The position numbers and the translations under genes were made by a program. Below are positions 1-10,102 of a DNA stretch of 64,000 bases, piece after piece. The stretch lies in the NCBI GenBank assembly GCA_023410645.1, contig JAEYPQ010000038.1:1-64000 (forward strand). The letters are read 5' to 3'. Positions within the stretch are counted from its first letter, which is position 1. Every line of letters starts with the position of its first letter. The DNA is from Bacillota bacterium. GTDB taxonomy: Bacteria; Bacillota; Clostridia; TANB77; CAG-465. Below the pieces are notes generated by a model. The model had not been told where the DNA came from and did no database searches. It saw only the letters and a list, made by a program, of their open reading frames with translations.

Positions 1-3000
1 CTGGATTTACATCAGAGTATTACGATTATGACTATACAATAATAAAGAGTACAACAGGAGGAATAGTTAATCTATATAATTCAAGTATAACAAAATCTAG
101 ATCAAGTGCTGGTATACAACAAACAAAGGGAAACATAGAAATATTAAATAGTAAAATAGAGGGAAGTATTGAATTATCAAATATAAATGAATCAAATATA
201 AATAATAATAAGTTATATAATTTGAACTTGTCATATACAGATAATATAGTATCCAATAGTGCAAATATAGAATCAAACACATTGGACACAACAATGTCAT
301 ATACACCAAACTCATTATCAAACTGTACAATAAAAAATAATATATCAATTGGAAATAATTATCCTGTTAGAATAACATCATCCAATTTGACTAGCGAGTT
401 ACTATGGAATGTAGAAAATAATGGAAATAACATTAATAAATTATATGATGGTACATATATTACTGGAACAACTGGAGACTTAAAAATAAAACCAAATAGT
501 AAATTTATTATAAGTGCACTTACAGTACCAGCAAATAAAATGCTTCAAATTGAATCTGGTTCATTACTTAAATTTGTAAATTATGGTTCTTTAACTGTTA
601 ATGGAAATTTAGTTGTAAATGGTAGAGATGGTGGAGAAGAAGTAGTTATAACTAGTGTATCTGATCCTAATATAATTGGAACAAATACATACAATTATTA
701 CGGAAGTGGTATAAAAATAAATAGTACTGGTGTAGCACTAATAAATAATATGATAATGAGATACTGTGGCTCTCAAAGTTCAAGTACAATATCTTATCCA
801 TTAATTAACTATGGTCAACTAGTCTTAATAAATAGTAGCATAACTAATAACAAGTCTAATAACTATGGTATAGCATATTATACTGATTTTTCTAAAAACA
901 TTGTACAATATAACTATTTAACTGGATATCAATATTCATATAATAACTTACCACAAAATTTATCACATAATTATTGGGGCGGTGTAAAACCAAGTCTTTC
1001 AACAACTAAAATAGTTACTGATCCTATAAATGACTCATTTATAAAGACTCCTATGGACTTTGGTTCATTTTTGCAAGATGTAAAACCAGTTGAAAGACAA
1101 CACTTTGGAGAAAGTGGTATAAACGCATATTCTGGTAACTATTCAAAAACATATGATGATTTAAAAGTAGTAATACCAAATATAGATTTATCATTTACAA
1201 GAACATATAACTCAAGAGATAATTCATCAAGTTTACTTGGAAGAGGTTGGACTTTTGGATTTACATCAAAAGTAGATATTCCATTATATGATCAAAATAC
1301 AGCATATGTATATTTACCAAATGGTGGAGTAAATGTGTTTAGTAAAAATTCTGATGAAACATATACTGGAACTAATACTAGAAATACGTTTGCTAAAGTT
1401 GGAAGTGAATTTGAGTTAACTTCAAGAGATCAAATTAAATATATATTTGATTCAAATAAAAATCTATATAAGATTATAGATAAATATGGAAATCAAACAA
1501 ATATAACAGTTAATTCAACAGGGCAAATAACTAATGTTACAGATTATACTGGTAGACAATATACATTAGAATATTCAAACAGTAAGCTAAGTAAAATTAC
1601 TGATCCTATTGGAAGAAATGTAACATATAGTTACAATTCAAATGGATTGTTATCACAAGTAGTTGGATTAAATGGAAAATCAACATATTATGAGTATGAT
1701 GCAGATGGATATTTAACTACTATAAAACAAAGTGATGATAATAATCAAATTATAACTTTAAACACTATTACATATACTGCAAAAGATGCTTCGAATTTAA
1801 AACGTATTAATACATTTACAAATGAGTCTGGAAAAACTGATACATATGCATATAATGAAACTGATTCTAGTACAAGCATTACAGATCAAAATAACAGAGT
1901 TACAACTAAATATTTTGATAATCAAGGTTATACTATAAAGACAATTGAACCAAATGGTGGACAAACTTTAACAGAATATAACTATGTTGACAATTCAAAT
2001 AAATATGGTGAGGTTAGAAAACAAACTGAAATAACTGGTAAGGTTACAACATATACAAGGGATACAAATGGTAATATTATATTACAAACTAATTCAGATG
2101 GAAGTAATAAAGTATATGAATATAATAACAAAAATAGCATTACTAAAGAAGTTGATGAAGAGGGTAATGTTATAACATACAGTTATAACGCAGATGGTGT
2201 AACACTAGTTTCAAAAACTCTTCCAAATGGAGCAACTAATATATATGAGTATTATCAAACTGGAATAAAAGGTTTAGTATCACAAATGACTGATGGAAAT
2301 GGTAATATAACAAAATATGAGTATGATGGTTATGCCAATATGAATAAAAAAATAGATGCTAGACAAAATACTGAGAGTTATTCATATAATACCATTGGTT
2401 GGTTAATGAATAAAACAACTCCGGAAGGATATGTAACTGCATATGAATATGATAATGTAGGTAATAATACTAAGATAACAGAAAATAACAATATTGTTAC
2501 TATAAAAAATTATGACTATAAGAATAATTTGGTAAAAACTATAAATTCGAATAATAATAATTACACATATGAATATGACAAGGCTAATAATTTATTAAAA
2601 ACAACAGATGAGCAAGGTAACGTTACTTCATATGAATATGATATATATAACAATGTTATAAAAGAAACAAAATCAAGTGGAACTATATATAAATATGAAT
2701 ATGATAATTTAAATAGAAATATTAAAAAACTAGTAGTAAATAATGAATCAGATATATTACTTGAAAGTAGGGAATACAATTATTTAAGTGGAAATACAAC
2801 TGTAATTGCTAAAATATATACAAATGCTACTGACTACATTACAAATACAAAAGTATATAATTATTTAGATAAAGTTACAAGTGATAAAACTGAAGATGCA
2901 AATAAAAAGTATACATATACTAAAACAGGTAATGTATCAATAGAAGAAAATGAAATAGGACAAAGAATTTACTATTACTATAATTCATTAAATAAGGTAT

Positions 3001-6000
3001 CAAGCAAATATGAAGAAATTGACACAGATAGATATGTAAGAACTAATTATGAATACGATAATAATGGAAATGTATTAAAAGAAGAACTATCTAGTTCAAA
3101 AGTTGCTTTAAATGCTGGTACAAGCTCATATATAACAACAAATTATACTTATGATAGTTTAGGAAATAAAATTGGTAAAACTACATCTTCTGGTGAAGAA
3201 ATAAAATACACATACAACAAGGATAATAAAACTATTAAAGAAGAAGTGAAAATAGAAGATGGTAAATACAAAACTACTGAATACGAATATAATTATGCAG
3301 GCAAAGTAACATTAAAGAAAGAATATATAAATGGTAGTTCGCTTGAAACTAATTCTTTAGATGATATTTCTATTACAACATTAAATACATCATATGAATA
3401 TGATAACATGAATAATTTAGTTAAAGAAACTCTTCCAAATGGTGATGTAAAAGATTATTATTATGATAAACTAAATAGAAAAATTAAAACTGTCATATCA
3501 TCTCAAGATAAAACCATTACAACTGAAGAAATTTCATATTTATACGATGATAAAGAAAAACTTACATCTAAAAAAGATGGAAATGGTAATATAACAACAT
3601 ATGAATATGATAAATATGATAATGTTATAAAACAAACAAAACCATATGAGGTTATAACAAATTATGAATATGATCTTATTGGTAGAACTACAAAAGAAGT
3701 ATTACCAAATAATACGGCAGAATCTCAAAGTTATATAACTTACTCATATGATAAATATAATAATGTTGTGGCTAAGATAAAAAATTATACTCAAGGCTCA
3801 GAGTTGAAGCAAATAACTACTTCATATGAATATGATTTAAAAGGTAATTTATTAAAAGAAACAACAGATGGTGTAAGTATTAGTAGTATATATAACAAGG
3901 CAAGTAAACCAGTTTCAACGACAGATGGAAATGGCAATACTACAAGTTATGTATATGATACAAGACTAAATGTTATAGAAGAAACTAATGCAAAAGGTAT
4001 AAAAGCAAATTATTACTTTGATGAGAGAAATAATTTAGTGAAAAGAGAAATTGCAGGAGTTATTCAAGAAGAAAATTCATATAACTTAATAAATAATAAA
4101 GTAACAAATAAAGATGAACTTGGAAAAGTTACCGAATATACATATGATATTAATGGAAACTTAATAAAAGAAGTAAATACAGATACTGGTTATATATTAA
4201 GATATCAATATACGCCTTTAAAACAACTATCTAAAACTATAGATAATATGGACAAAGTTGTAATACAAAAGCATGATATACTGGGTAAAGAAATAGAAAA
4301 TACAGTTCGAAAAATAGATGGATCAAATAGTATAACTACTAAAAAAGAGTATGATAATTTATCTAACGTAATTAAAGAAATTGATGGAAATGGAAATGTT
4401 ACAACTTATGAATATAACGCAAGTAGTGACAAAATAAAAGAAATAAATGCAAAAGGACAAACTACAACTTATGAATATGATAAAAATAATAATTTGTTAA
4501 AAGAAACAGATTATCTTGGAAATACCTTAAAATATATATATGATAAATTAGATAGATTAACTGAGAAAATAGATCAATTTGATAATACAATAGAAAAATT
4601 AGAATACGATAATTTAGGAAGACAAATTAAATCAATAAATGCTAATTGTGATGTTATAGAATATACATACGATGCAAATGATAATATCTTGACTAAAAAA
4701 GATGAAGAAGGAAATACAGAAACTTACGAATATGATAAATTAAATAACAAAACTAAATACATAGATAAAAATCAAAATGTAACTTTATATGAATATGATA
4801 ACAAAAATAACTTAGTCAAAGTAAAAAATGCATTAAATGAAACAACAATTTACACTTATGATAATAAGGGAAATATACTCACACAAAAAGATGCAAATTT
4901 AAGTACAATCAAGTATATATATGATGTATCTGGAAATGAAATCAAAAAAATAGATCAACTTGAAAATGAAGATTCTAAAACATATTATCCAAATGGATTA
5001 TTACATACATTTACTACAAATAATGGTGATATATTTACTTATGAATATGATGTTCATGGAAGACTTATAAGTGAAAATGTTGGGGATGATGTAACTACAT
5101 ATGAGTATGATAACAATGGTAACAAAACAACAATCGGAAGTATTACTAAAACTTATGATGAATTAAATAGACTTGTTACAAGTACAGAAAATTCAAATAC
5201 AGTATCATATATATATAACGATGATACAAAAGAAGTTGTAATAACAGATCCAAATCAAAATGTAACAACTGAGCAATATGACAAAGCAGGAAGACTTTCA
5301 AAAGTAATAAATAATGGACAAACAACAGAGTATGTATATAACGCAGATGGAAGTCTTCAAAAACAAATAAATGATAATACAGTATCAGAGTATGAATATT
5401 ACAAAGATAAGATGTTAAAACACTTGACTACAAAAGATGAATCTGATATAGTAATAGAAGAAAATACATATGAGTATGATGGCAACAATAACGTATTAAA
5501 AGATAATGACAAGATATACACATATGATGCATTAAATAGAATAAAAACAAGTAATGATACAGAATATACTTATGATTTAGCTGGGAATATTGCAACAAAA
5601 ACTATTCTTGATGGAAATACAATAAAAGCAACATCATATAACTACAATAACAAGAATCAATTATTAAAAGTTACTACACTAGAAAATTCAGTTGTTACAT
5701 CAGAATCTACTTATACATATGATTTAAATGGAAATCAAATACAAGAAGTAAAAGATGGACAAACAATTATAAATACATATAGTCCAAGAAATGAATTAAC
5801 AAAAGTAGAAAAAGGACAAACAGTATCTGAGTATTCATATAACGCCGCAGGAAAAAGAATACAAAAAGTAACAGATTCAAATACAACAAACTTTGTATAT
5901 GATAATGACAATGTAATACTTGAATTAGATGAAAATGGAAACCAAGTAGCAACAAATACATACGGAATAAACTTAATAAAAAGAACAACTGATGAAGATG

Positions 6001-7184
6001 TATATTACGTATATAACGGACATGGTGATGTAACAAAAGTAATAAATTTAAATAATGATACATTAAATTCATATGTATATGATGAGTTTGGAAATATCAA
6101 ACAAGAAAATGGAAACTTCAATAATCCATTCAAATATGCAGGATATTATTACGATAAAGAAAATAATACATATTACTTAAGAGCAAGATACTATAATCCA
6201 GAAATACAAAGATTTATATCAGAAGACACATATAGGGGAGATTTAAATGATCCATTAAGCTTGAATTTATATACATATGTAAATAACAATCCACTTATAT
6301 ATCATGATCCAACAGGACACTTTTTTGAAGGAATTGGATCAGGATTAAAATATATAACTGAAAGAGTAACTGCTGCTTTTGAAGGAGGTGGTGAATTTAT
6401 AGGGGATACCCTTTATGGATTAGGAGTTTTAGGATATAGCCTAATTGAGACAGGAATATCTGAAATTGGACTAGCTTCGAATTATGTAGGAAATAAAGTT
6501 GGATTAATAGGCCAAGAGCAATATAAAGCAAATAAAGAGAATCTAAAATCTACTATAATTAAAAATGGTGAACTATATTTAAATTTACCTGGAAATATGA
6601 TAAATGGAATAAAAGATAATTTTATTCAAACATTTAACTGGGATAATTTTAAAAATTATTGGGATCCAAATACGTCTTATAATGAGTTAAAAGATTATTC
6701 AAAGTCAGTTATTCAGACTGGAGTAACACTATATAGTGGATATCAATTAGGAAAATTTGCTTATAATAAAATAAGCCATTCTGTTGCTACATCTAAAGTT
6801 TCGTTAGATACAAAAAATAGTATTACTAATAGTAAAGCTGATATACTAGCTAAAAATAAAATACAAGGAAAAATTTTTGAAAATAAAGAAACTTTAAAGT
6901 TCGGTAATAGTGCTTTTAATGTCGAAAAACAAATAACTATAAAAACAAATCAAGGCACTAAAATTCGAATAGATGCCATAGGTTTTGAGAATAAAACAAA
7001 TAATTTAATTTTAAATGAATTTAAATCATCAGCAACAGCACCACTTACAAAAAATCAATCAATAGGTTTCCCAGAACTATATAAAAGTGGTGGTACTGTG
7101 GTTGGAACTGGAAAAGGCATTTTTACTGGTGGATATAAGATACCATTAGGAACAAATGTCCAAATTATTAGACCAAATAAATAA
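1..7184 (+). CDS. RHS/YD-repeat polymorphic toxin, 5' end beyond window
   Basis: The frame is open from base 3, so the true start lies outside the window; about 2,390 codons are visible. The order is: an Asn/Ser-rich beta-helix-like segment (to about base 1070); a DUF6531-like entry region containing LGRGWTFGF; dozens of YD repeats (YEYDxxNNL type) to about base 6120; and the RHS core YLRARYYNPEIQRFISEDT followed by DPTGH (about 6175-6320). In this family the repeats form a shell that holds a variable C-terminal toxin. Here the sequence after DPTGH changes character, with Gly-rich and hydrophobic stretches. It ends in about 95 residues with RIDAIG, then EFKSS (spacing D-x14-E-x-K) and TKNQxxGFP, resembling PD-(D/E)XK nuclease tips of other RHS proteins. 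The nuclease call is inference; the RHS call is secure. No signal peptide is visible because the N-terminus is missing. The next gene, 15 bases downstream, is the expected immunity gene. Confidence 0.93.
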   Translation, partial: GFTSEYYDYDYTIIKSTTGGIVNLYNSSITKSRSSAGIQQTKGNIEILNSKIEGSIELSNINESNINNNKLYNLNLSYTDNIVSNSANIESNTLDTTMSYTPNSLSNCTIKNNISIGNNYPVRITSSNLTSELLWNVENNGNNINKLYDGTYITGTTGDLKIKPNSKFIISALTVPANKMLQIESGSLLKFVNYGSLTVNGNLVVNGRDGGEEVVITSVSDPNIIGTNTYNYYGSGIKINSTGVALINNMIMRYCGSQSSSTISYPLINYGQLVLINSSITNNKSNNYGIAYYTDFSKNIVQYNYLTGYQYSYNNLPQNLSHNYWGGVKPSLSTTKIVTDPINDSFIKTPMDFGSFLQDVKPVERQHFGESGINAYSGNYSKTYDDLKVVIPNIDLSFTRTYNSRDNSSSLLGRGWTFGFTSKVDIPLYDQNTAYVYLPNGGVNVFSKNSDETYTGTNTRNTFAKVGSEFELTSRDQIKYIFDSNKNLYKIIDKYGNQTNITVNSTGQITNVTDYTGRQYTLEYSNSKLSKITDPIGRNVTYSYNSNGLLSQVVGLNGKSTYYEYDADGYLTTIKQSDDNNQIITLNTITYTAKDASNLKRINTFTNESGKTDTYAYNETDSSTSITDQNNRVTTKYFDNQGYTIKTIEPNGGQTLTEYNYVDNSNKYGEVRKQTEITGKVTTYTRDTNGNIILQTNSDGSNKVYEYNNKNSITKEVDEEGNVITYSYNADGVTLVSKTLPNGATNIYEYYQTGIKGLVSQMTDGNGNITKYEYDGYANMNKKIDARQNTESYSYNTIGWLMNKTTPEGYVTAYEYDNVGNNTKITENNNIVTIKNYDYKNNLVKTINSNNNNYTYEYDKANNLLKTTDEQGNVTSYEYDIYNNVIKETKSSGTIYKYEYDNLNRNIKKLVVNNESDILLESREYNYLSGNTTVIAKIYTNATDYITNTKVYNYLDKVTSDKTEDANKKYTYTKTGNVSIEENEIGQRIYYYYNSLNKVSSKYEEIDTDRYVRTNYEYDNNGNVLKEELSSSKVALNAGTSSYITTNYTYDSLGNKIGKTTSSGEEIKYTYNKDNKTIKEEVKIEDGKYKTTEYEYNYAGKVTLKKEYINGSSLETNSLDDISITTLNTSYEYDNMNNLVKETLPNGDVKDYYYDKLNRKIKTVISSQDKTITTEEISYLYDDKEKLTSKKDGNGNITTYEYDKYDNVIKQTKPYEVITNYEYDLIGRTTKEVLPNNTAESQSYITYSYDKYNNVVAKIKNYTQGSELKQITTSYEYDLKGNLLKETTDGVSISSIYNKASKPVSTTDGNGNTTSYVYDTRLNVIEETNAKGIKANYYFDERNNLVKREIAGVIQEENSYNLINNKVTNKDELGKVTEYTYDINGNLIKEVNTDTGYILRYQYTPLKQLSKTIDNMDKVVIQKHDILGKEIENTVRKIDGSNSITTKKEYDNLSNVIKEIDGNGNVTTYEYNASSDKIKEINAKGQTTTYEYDKNNNLLKETDYLGNTLKYIYDKLDRLTEKIDQFDNTIEKLEYDNLGRQIKSINANCDVIEYTYDANDNILTKKDEEGNTETYEYDKLNNKTKYIDKNQNVTLYEYDNKNNLVKVKNALNETTIYTYDNKGNILTQKDANLSTIKYIYDVSGNEIKKIDQLENEDSKTYYPNGLLHTFTTNNGDIFTYEYDVHGRLISENVGDDVTTYEYDNNGNKTTIGSITKTYDELNRLVTSTENSNTVSYIYNDDTKEVVITDPNQNVTTEQYDKAGRLSKVINNGQTTEYVYNADGSLQKQINDNTVSEYEYYKDKMLKHLTTKDESDIVIEENTYEYDGNNNVLKDNDKIYTYDALNRIKTSNDTEYTYDLAGNIATKTILDGNTIKATSYNYNNKNQLLKVTTLENSVVTSESTYTYDLNGNQIQEVKDGQTIINTYSPRNELTKVEKGQTVSEYSYNAAGKRIQKVTDSNTTNFVYDNDNVILELDENGNQVATNTYGINLIKRTTDEDVYYVYNGHGDVTKVINLNNDTLNSYVYDEFGNIKQENGNFNNPFKYAGYYYDKENNTYYLRARYYNPEIQRFISEDTYRGDLNDPLSLNLYTYVNNNPLIYHDPTGHFFEGIGSGLKYITERVTAAFEGGGEFIGDTLYGLGVLGYSLIETGISEIGLASNYVGNKVGLIGQEQYKANKENLKSTIIKNGELYLNLPGNMINGIKDNFIQTFNWDNFKNYWDPNTSYNELKDYSKSVIQTGVTLYSGYQLGKFAYNKISHSVATSKVSLDTKNSITNSKADILAKNKIQGKIFENKETLKFGNSAFNVEKQITIKTNQGTKIRIDAIGFENKTNNLILNEFKSSATAPLTKNQSIGFPELYKSGGTVVGTGKGIFTGGYKIPLGTNVQIIRPNK

Positions 7185-7199
7185 TAAAGGAGAATTGGT

Positions 7200-7532
7200 A
7201 TGTCAGTTATTGAAAATAAGAAAATTGATGCGATAGGCACGAATAAATCAGAAGATGAGTTGATACTTATGATAGCCGACCATCTTGAGTGGAATAACGA
7301 GTATGAACATTTAATTATATTACAAGATAAAATGAATTCATATTTTGGATATGTTGAAAGCAAAGAATATAATGATATTTATCCAAATAAGGAATTTAAA
7401 TCTTATATTATTGAAATACATTTTAAGTATAAAATTACTGATAAATGTAAGCATTTTTTAGAAGTAGCACAAAATCAAGTTAAAAAATTTAATATTAAGT
7501 TTGTTATTCTTGATAATATAGGTGATAGCTAA
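7200..7532 (+). CDS. Probable immunity protein for the RHS toxin (DUF6572-like)
   Basis: This 110-residue acidic, soluble protein starts at ATG 7200 behind an AAAGGAG site and lies 15 bases after the RHS stop. A small gene directly behind an RHS toxin tip is normally the cognate immunity protein, which binds and blocks the toxin in the producing cell. The segments KIDAIGTNKSEDELIL and DHLEWNNEYEHLIILQDK resemble, from memory, the DUF6572 family found beside polymorphic toxins; this was not checked against a database. No signal peptide or membrane segment is seen, which fits action in the cytoplasm. Pairing with this particular toxin is inferred from position only. Confidence 0.7.
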   Translation: MSVIENKKIDAIGTNKSEDELILMIADHLEWNNEYEHLIILQDKMNSYFGYVESKEYNDIYPNKEFKSYIIEIHFKYKITDKCKHFLEVAQNQVKKFNIKFVILDNIGDS

Positions 7533-7601
7533 AAATAAAATGTAAGGAAATTATTATACATATTAATTTGTTGCATTATAAATGTCTAAAAAAATCAAAT
7601 A

Positions 7602-7811
7602 TTTTTATGACAGCTTAGGTCGCCACCACTTTTGTCAGATATTTAAGAGCAAGATATTTTATAATCCATATCTTCAGATGAGCTAGTTTCAGTATTGGAA
7701 CCAATTATATCAGATAGAGAATTAATAGTTAAGTTTAAGAAATTTGCATGCAAAGAAACACTATGGTGGATTGATAAATTAGAAAAAGAATATGGTTGGA
7801 ATCAGAGTTAG
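7602..7811 (+). pseudogene. Decayed RHS core fragment plus orphan tip/immunity remnant
   Basis: Bases 7602-7625 read FYDSLGR in one frame, a typical YD-repeat motif. Bases about 7637-7667 read YLRARY and then, after an apparent extra T, YNP, matching the RHS core motif of the gene upstream but frameshifted. From 7671 a third frame gives about 46 codons, including LEPIISDRELIVKF and WWIDKLEKEYGW, ending at TAG 7809. That part looks like a piece of a displaced toxin tip or immunity gene. Such debris is common downstream of RHS genes, where new tips arrive by recombination. The rest of the gap to 7976 shows no further coding signal. Confidence 0.6.
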
Positions 7812-7976
7812 ATAATAATGAAACATTAACAATAAATCTAGTATAACCAACAATAAATTTCACTATTGGAAATAAGGAAATAAAAAAGTGAAAATAAATG
7901 TATATAGAGTATTGGAACATAAGTATATTAATATGATGAAACTTGATATAAAAGATTAGTGAGGTGAATCTTAAAA

Positions 7977-8345
7977 ATGGCTGATAAAAAGAAAATTAAT
8001 AATATAGATGAATATATAAATGAATTTCCAAAAGATGTTCAAATAAAGTTGCAAGAATTAAGAAAAGTGATAAAAGATACTGCTCCAGAGTCTATTGAGA
8101 CAATTAGTTGGCAAATGCCAACATTCAAATTGAATGGAAATCTAGTACATTTTGCAGCATTTACTAAGCATATTGGTCTGTATCCAGGTCCTGAGGCAAT
8201 AGTAAAATTTGAAAAAGAGTTGATGGAGTATAAGACATCAAAAGGTGCAATTCAGTTTCCTTTAGATAAACCAATTCCCTTTGATTTAATAAAAAGAATT
8301 GTTGAGTTTAGGGTAAAAGAGCAAATTAAAAATATGAAAAAGTAA
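7977..8345 (+). CDS. DUF1801 / YdhG-like (frataxin-fold) protein
   Basis: This 122-residue protein starts at ATG 7977 behind GAGGTGA. The family pattern is clear: an N-terminal helix with IDEYINEFPKDVQIKLQELRK, then ISWQMPTFKLNG, FAAFTKHIGLYPGP and a C-terminal KRIVEFRVKE helix. Length and motif order match DUF1801 proteins such as B. subtilis YdhG, for which an intracellular iron-chaperone role has been proposed. The molecular function is not established. It is a single-gene unit that ends at a strong hairpin shared with the convergent hydrolase gene. Confidence 0.85.
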   Translation: MADKKKINNIDEYINEFPKDVQIKLQELRKVIKDTAPESIETISWQMPTFKLNGNLVHFAAFTKHIGLYPGPEAIVKFEKELMEYKTSKGAIQFPLDKPIPFDLIKRIVEFRVKEQIKNMKK

Positions 8346-8387
8346 ATTAAAAGAGGTTACATTTTAGTTCTGTAACCTCTTTTAATT
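8345..8387. terminator. Bidirectional terminator
   Basis: A perfect 17-base stem (AATTAAAAGAGGTTACA and its complement) with a 9-base loop lies between two convergent genes. A-rich and T-rich flanks allow termination from both sides. Confidence 0.85.
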
Positions 8388-9300
8388 ATTTTGTGTTATT
8401 TATAAATTGTTTAACTGCATTTTCAACTTCTTTGTCATTACCTTGTAGCATATGACCTCCAGTCTCAAAAGAAATCAATTTACCATTTGGAAATCTTTTT
8501 ATCATGTTTGCAACTCTATCATAATCTGCCATGTTATCATCTTTAGCATGTAAGGCAATAACAGGAGTTTTCATTTTTTCAAGTGTATATTCATCGTAAT
8601 TTATTTCAAAATCTCTATTAGCGTTATATCCATCATTTACAATACCGTCTTTTCTTTCAGAAACCGGAAATATAGATAGCCAAGTTTCACTTGACATATT
8701 CATCATACTTTTCATAATTGGACCTGAAACCCACATCATAAAGTCATTACAAAAGAATTTAGGTACAGCTGCATAATCAATTATTTCACTTGGAGCTGGT
8801 TTTTGTATTGGTGAAGCATTAGAACAGTATAATATTATTCCTTTTACTCTGTCTGGATATTCTAGTGCAAATCTTGTAGCACACGATCCACCAGCACTTG
8901 TACCAAGTACATAAACTTTATCAATACCAAGACTATCAATTAATTCAAGATATGCTTTTGCTTGATCTTTTACAGTTGAATTTTCTGGTAAATCTGTACC
9001 AGGATAACCAAATCTAGATGGCGCTATAATTCTATAATCATCTGCAAAATTCTTAACACTATCATATCCTTGATCATATCCACCAAATAATCCATGGAAG
9101 ACTAATATTGTTTCACCACTTCCTTGATCAATATAGCTCATTTTACCGTAACTTGTATTGAATGAAGATAGGATATCGTTATATGTTTCTAAACGTATTT
9201 TTGCTTTTTTTACATATGTAAAGAAAAATAATAAAATTAAAATAATTATAACTATTATAATTATAAAAATAGGGGCTTTTTTACTTTGTAATAAACTCAT
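8386..9300 (-). CDS. Membrane-anchored alpha/beta hydrolase
   Basis: This 304-residue protein has an N-terminal membrane anchor (about residues 10-30, a run of Ile/Val/Leu/Phe after MSLLQSKKAP) and an exposed alpha/beta-hydrolase domain. Visible elements are the oxyanion-strand motif VFHGLFGG, the nucleophile elbow GTSAGG, an acid candidate in HAKDDNMADY and the catalytic His in TGGHML. The substrate cannot be told; esterases, lipases and C-C hydrolases share this layout. It is a single gene with its own terminator and faces away from the Smr gene. The anchor followed by Lys/Arg suggests that the enzyme works outside the membrane. Confidence 0.85.
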   Translation of the reverse strand: MSLLQSKKAPIFIIIIVIIILILLFFFTYVKKAKIRLETYNDILSSFNTSYGKMSYIDQGSGETILVFHGLFGGYDQGYDSVKNFADDYRIIAPSRFGYPGTDLPENSTVKDQAKAYLELIDSLGIDKVYVLGTSAGGSCATRFALEYPDRVKGIILYCSNASPIQKPAPSEIIDYAAVPKFFCNDFMMWVSGPIMKSMMNMSSETWLSIFPVSERKDGIVNDGYNANRDFEINYDEYTLEKMKTPVIALHAKDDNMADYDRVANMIKRFPNGKLISFETGGHMLQGNDKEVENAVKQFINNTK

Positions 9301-9414
9301 AATTTATCCTCCAAATCTTAGCTAAATATGTAATATAATAAACATTACTTTATGAGATATTATATAATTAATGGAATAATATGTCAATGAAATGTATAAT
9401 TAAAATATATAAAA

Positions 9415-9450
9415 AATAAATACGATTAGACATTTATAATCGTATTTATT
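9415..9450 (-). terminator. Terminator of the Smr-domain gene
   Basis: Perfect 14-base arms (AATAAATACGATTA / TAATCGTATTTATT) overlap the last bases of the minus-strand Smr gene. The opposite strand carries T-rich flanks. Confidence 0.75.
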
Positions 9451-9931
9451 ATTTTAATTTTGCTACTGTTACTCCATAACTACCTTCATAGTAATATCCA
9501 AGTCTAAATTCAGTTACATATGGATTATTTTTTAAGTATTCATGAACACCTTTTCTAAGAATACCACCGTTTCTACCATGAACTATTCTAACTTCTTTTA
9601 CATTATTTGCAATGGCTTTATCTATAAAATAATCAAGATTTGTCATAGCTTCTTCTAGTGTTTGATGTCTAAGCATTATTTCAGGTATAAATATATCTTT
9701 ATCTTTTAGGGTATATGTGATATTTTCTTTATTTGATGAGTTAGTAAGATATCTATTTTTTTGAAATGTATCTTTTTTTACTTTAATTATTTCATTTTCA
9801 CTAAATGTAGTAATTACATTATTATCTAGTCTAACTACATAATAATATCTATTATCTTTCTTTATTATTCGTTCGATATATCCACATTTGTTATTTTCAG
9901 TATTTTTTATATAATCGCCAATTTCTAACAT
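9449..9931 (-). CDS. Smr-domain protein, MutS2-tail-like
   Basis: This is a 160-residue protein. The first 55 or so residues (IGDYIKNTENNKCGYIERI onward) look like a small beta-rich module. The C-terminal 80 residues form an Smr domain, with HGRNGGILRKGVHEYL matching the HGxGxGxLRxxV signature. The usual LDLHGxR entry motif is replaced by IMLRHQTLEEAM. Smr domains nick DNA or cleave RNA, for example at the end of MutS2, where they act on mismatch or ribosome-collision substrates. As a free-standing version its target is unknown. It is a single-gene unit started by ATG after a GGAG-like site. Confidence 0.8.
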   Translation of the reverse strand: MLEIGDYIKNTENNKCGYIERIIKKDNRYYYVVRLDNNVITTFSENEIIKVKKDTFQKNRYLTNSSNKENITYTLKDKDIFIPEIMLRHQTLEEAMTNLDYFIDKAIANNVKEVRIVHGRNGGILRKGVHEYLKNNPYVTEFRLGYYYEGSYGVTVAKLK

Positions 9932-10008
9932 GTTTTTCTCCTTAACTTTAAATATTATAACACAAAATAATAAAAAAATAAATATTAATTAGTTATATAC
10001 AATATTTA

Positions 10009-10048
10009 TGACGAAACAATTGACTGTGTTAACATAAAGTGATATAAT
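10009..10048 (+). promoter_or_regulatory. Promoter of the 10103 operon with 0A-like box
   Basis: A -35 TTGACT (10020-10025), a 17-base spacer and a -10 TATAAT (10043-10048) form a clear sigma-A promoter. TGACGAA at 10009-10015 fits the Spo0A box TGNCGAA and sits four bases upstream of the -35. Confidence 0.6.
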
Positions 10049-10102
10049 GAAATCCCAATATGAATTTGAATCCAATTAAATATTTTTTAATGGAGGTGAA
10101 AA

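Noticed and set aside
5767..6072. Minus-strand open frame over the RHS gene
   Set aside because: Low-complexity shadow of the repeats in another frame with no ribosome site; the same holds for the antisense frames over lepA, rny, polA and typA.
1070..6120. Many short repeats in the DNA resembling a repeat array
   Set aside because: They are the YD repeats of one protein, three-base periodic and imperfect; no spacers of constant length, so not a CRISPR array.
6920..6926. TGTCGAA inside the RHS gene
   Set aside because: It lies within coding sequence with no promoter element near; counted as chance.
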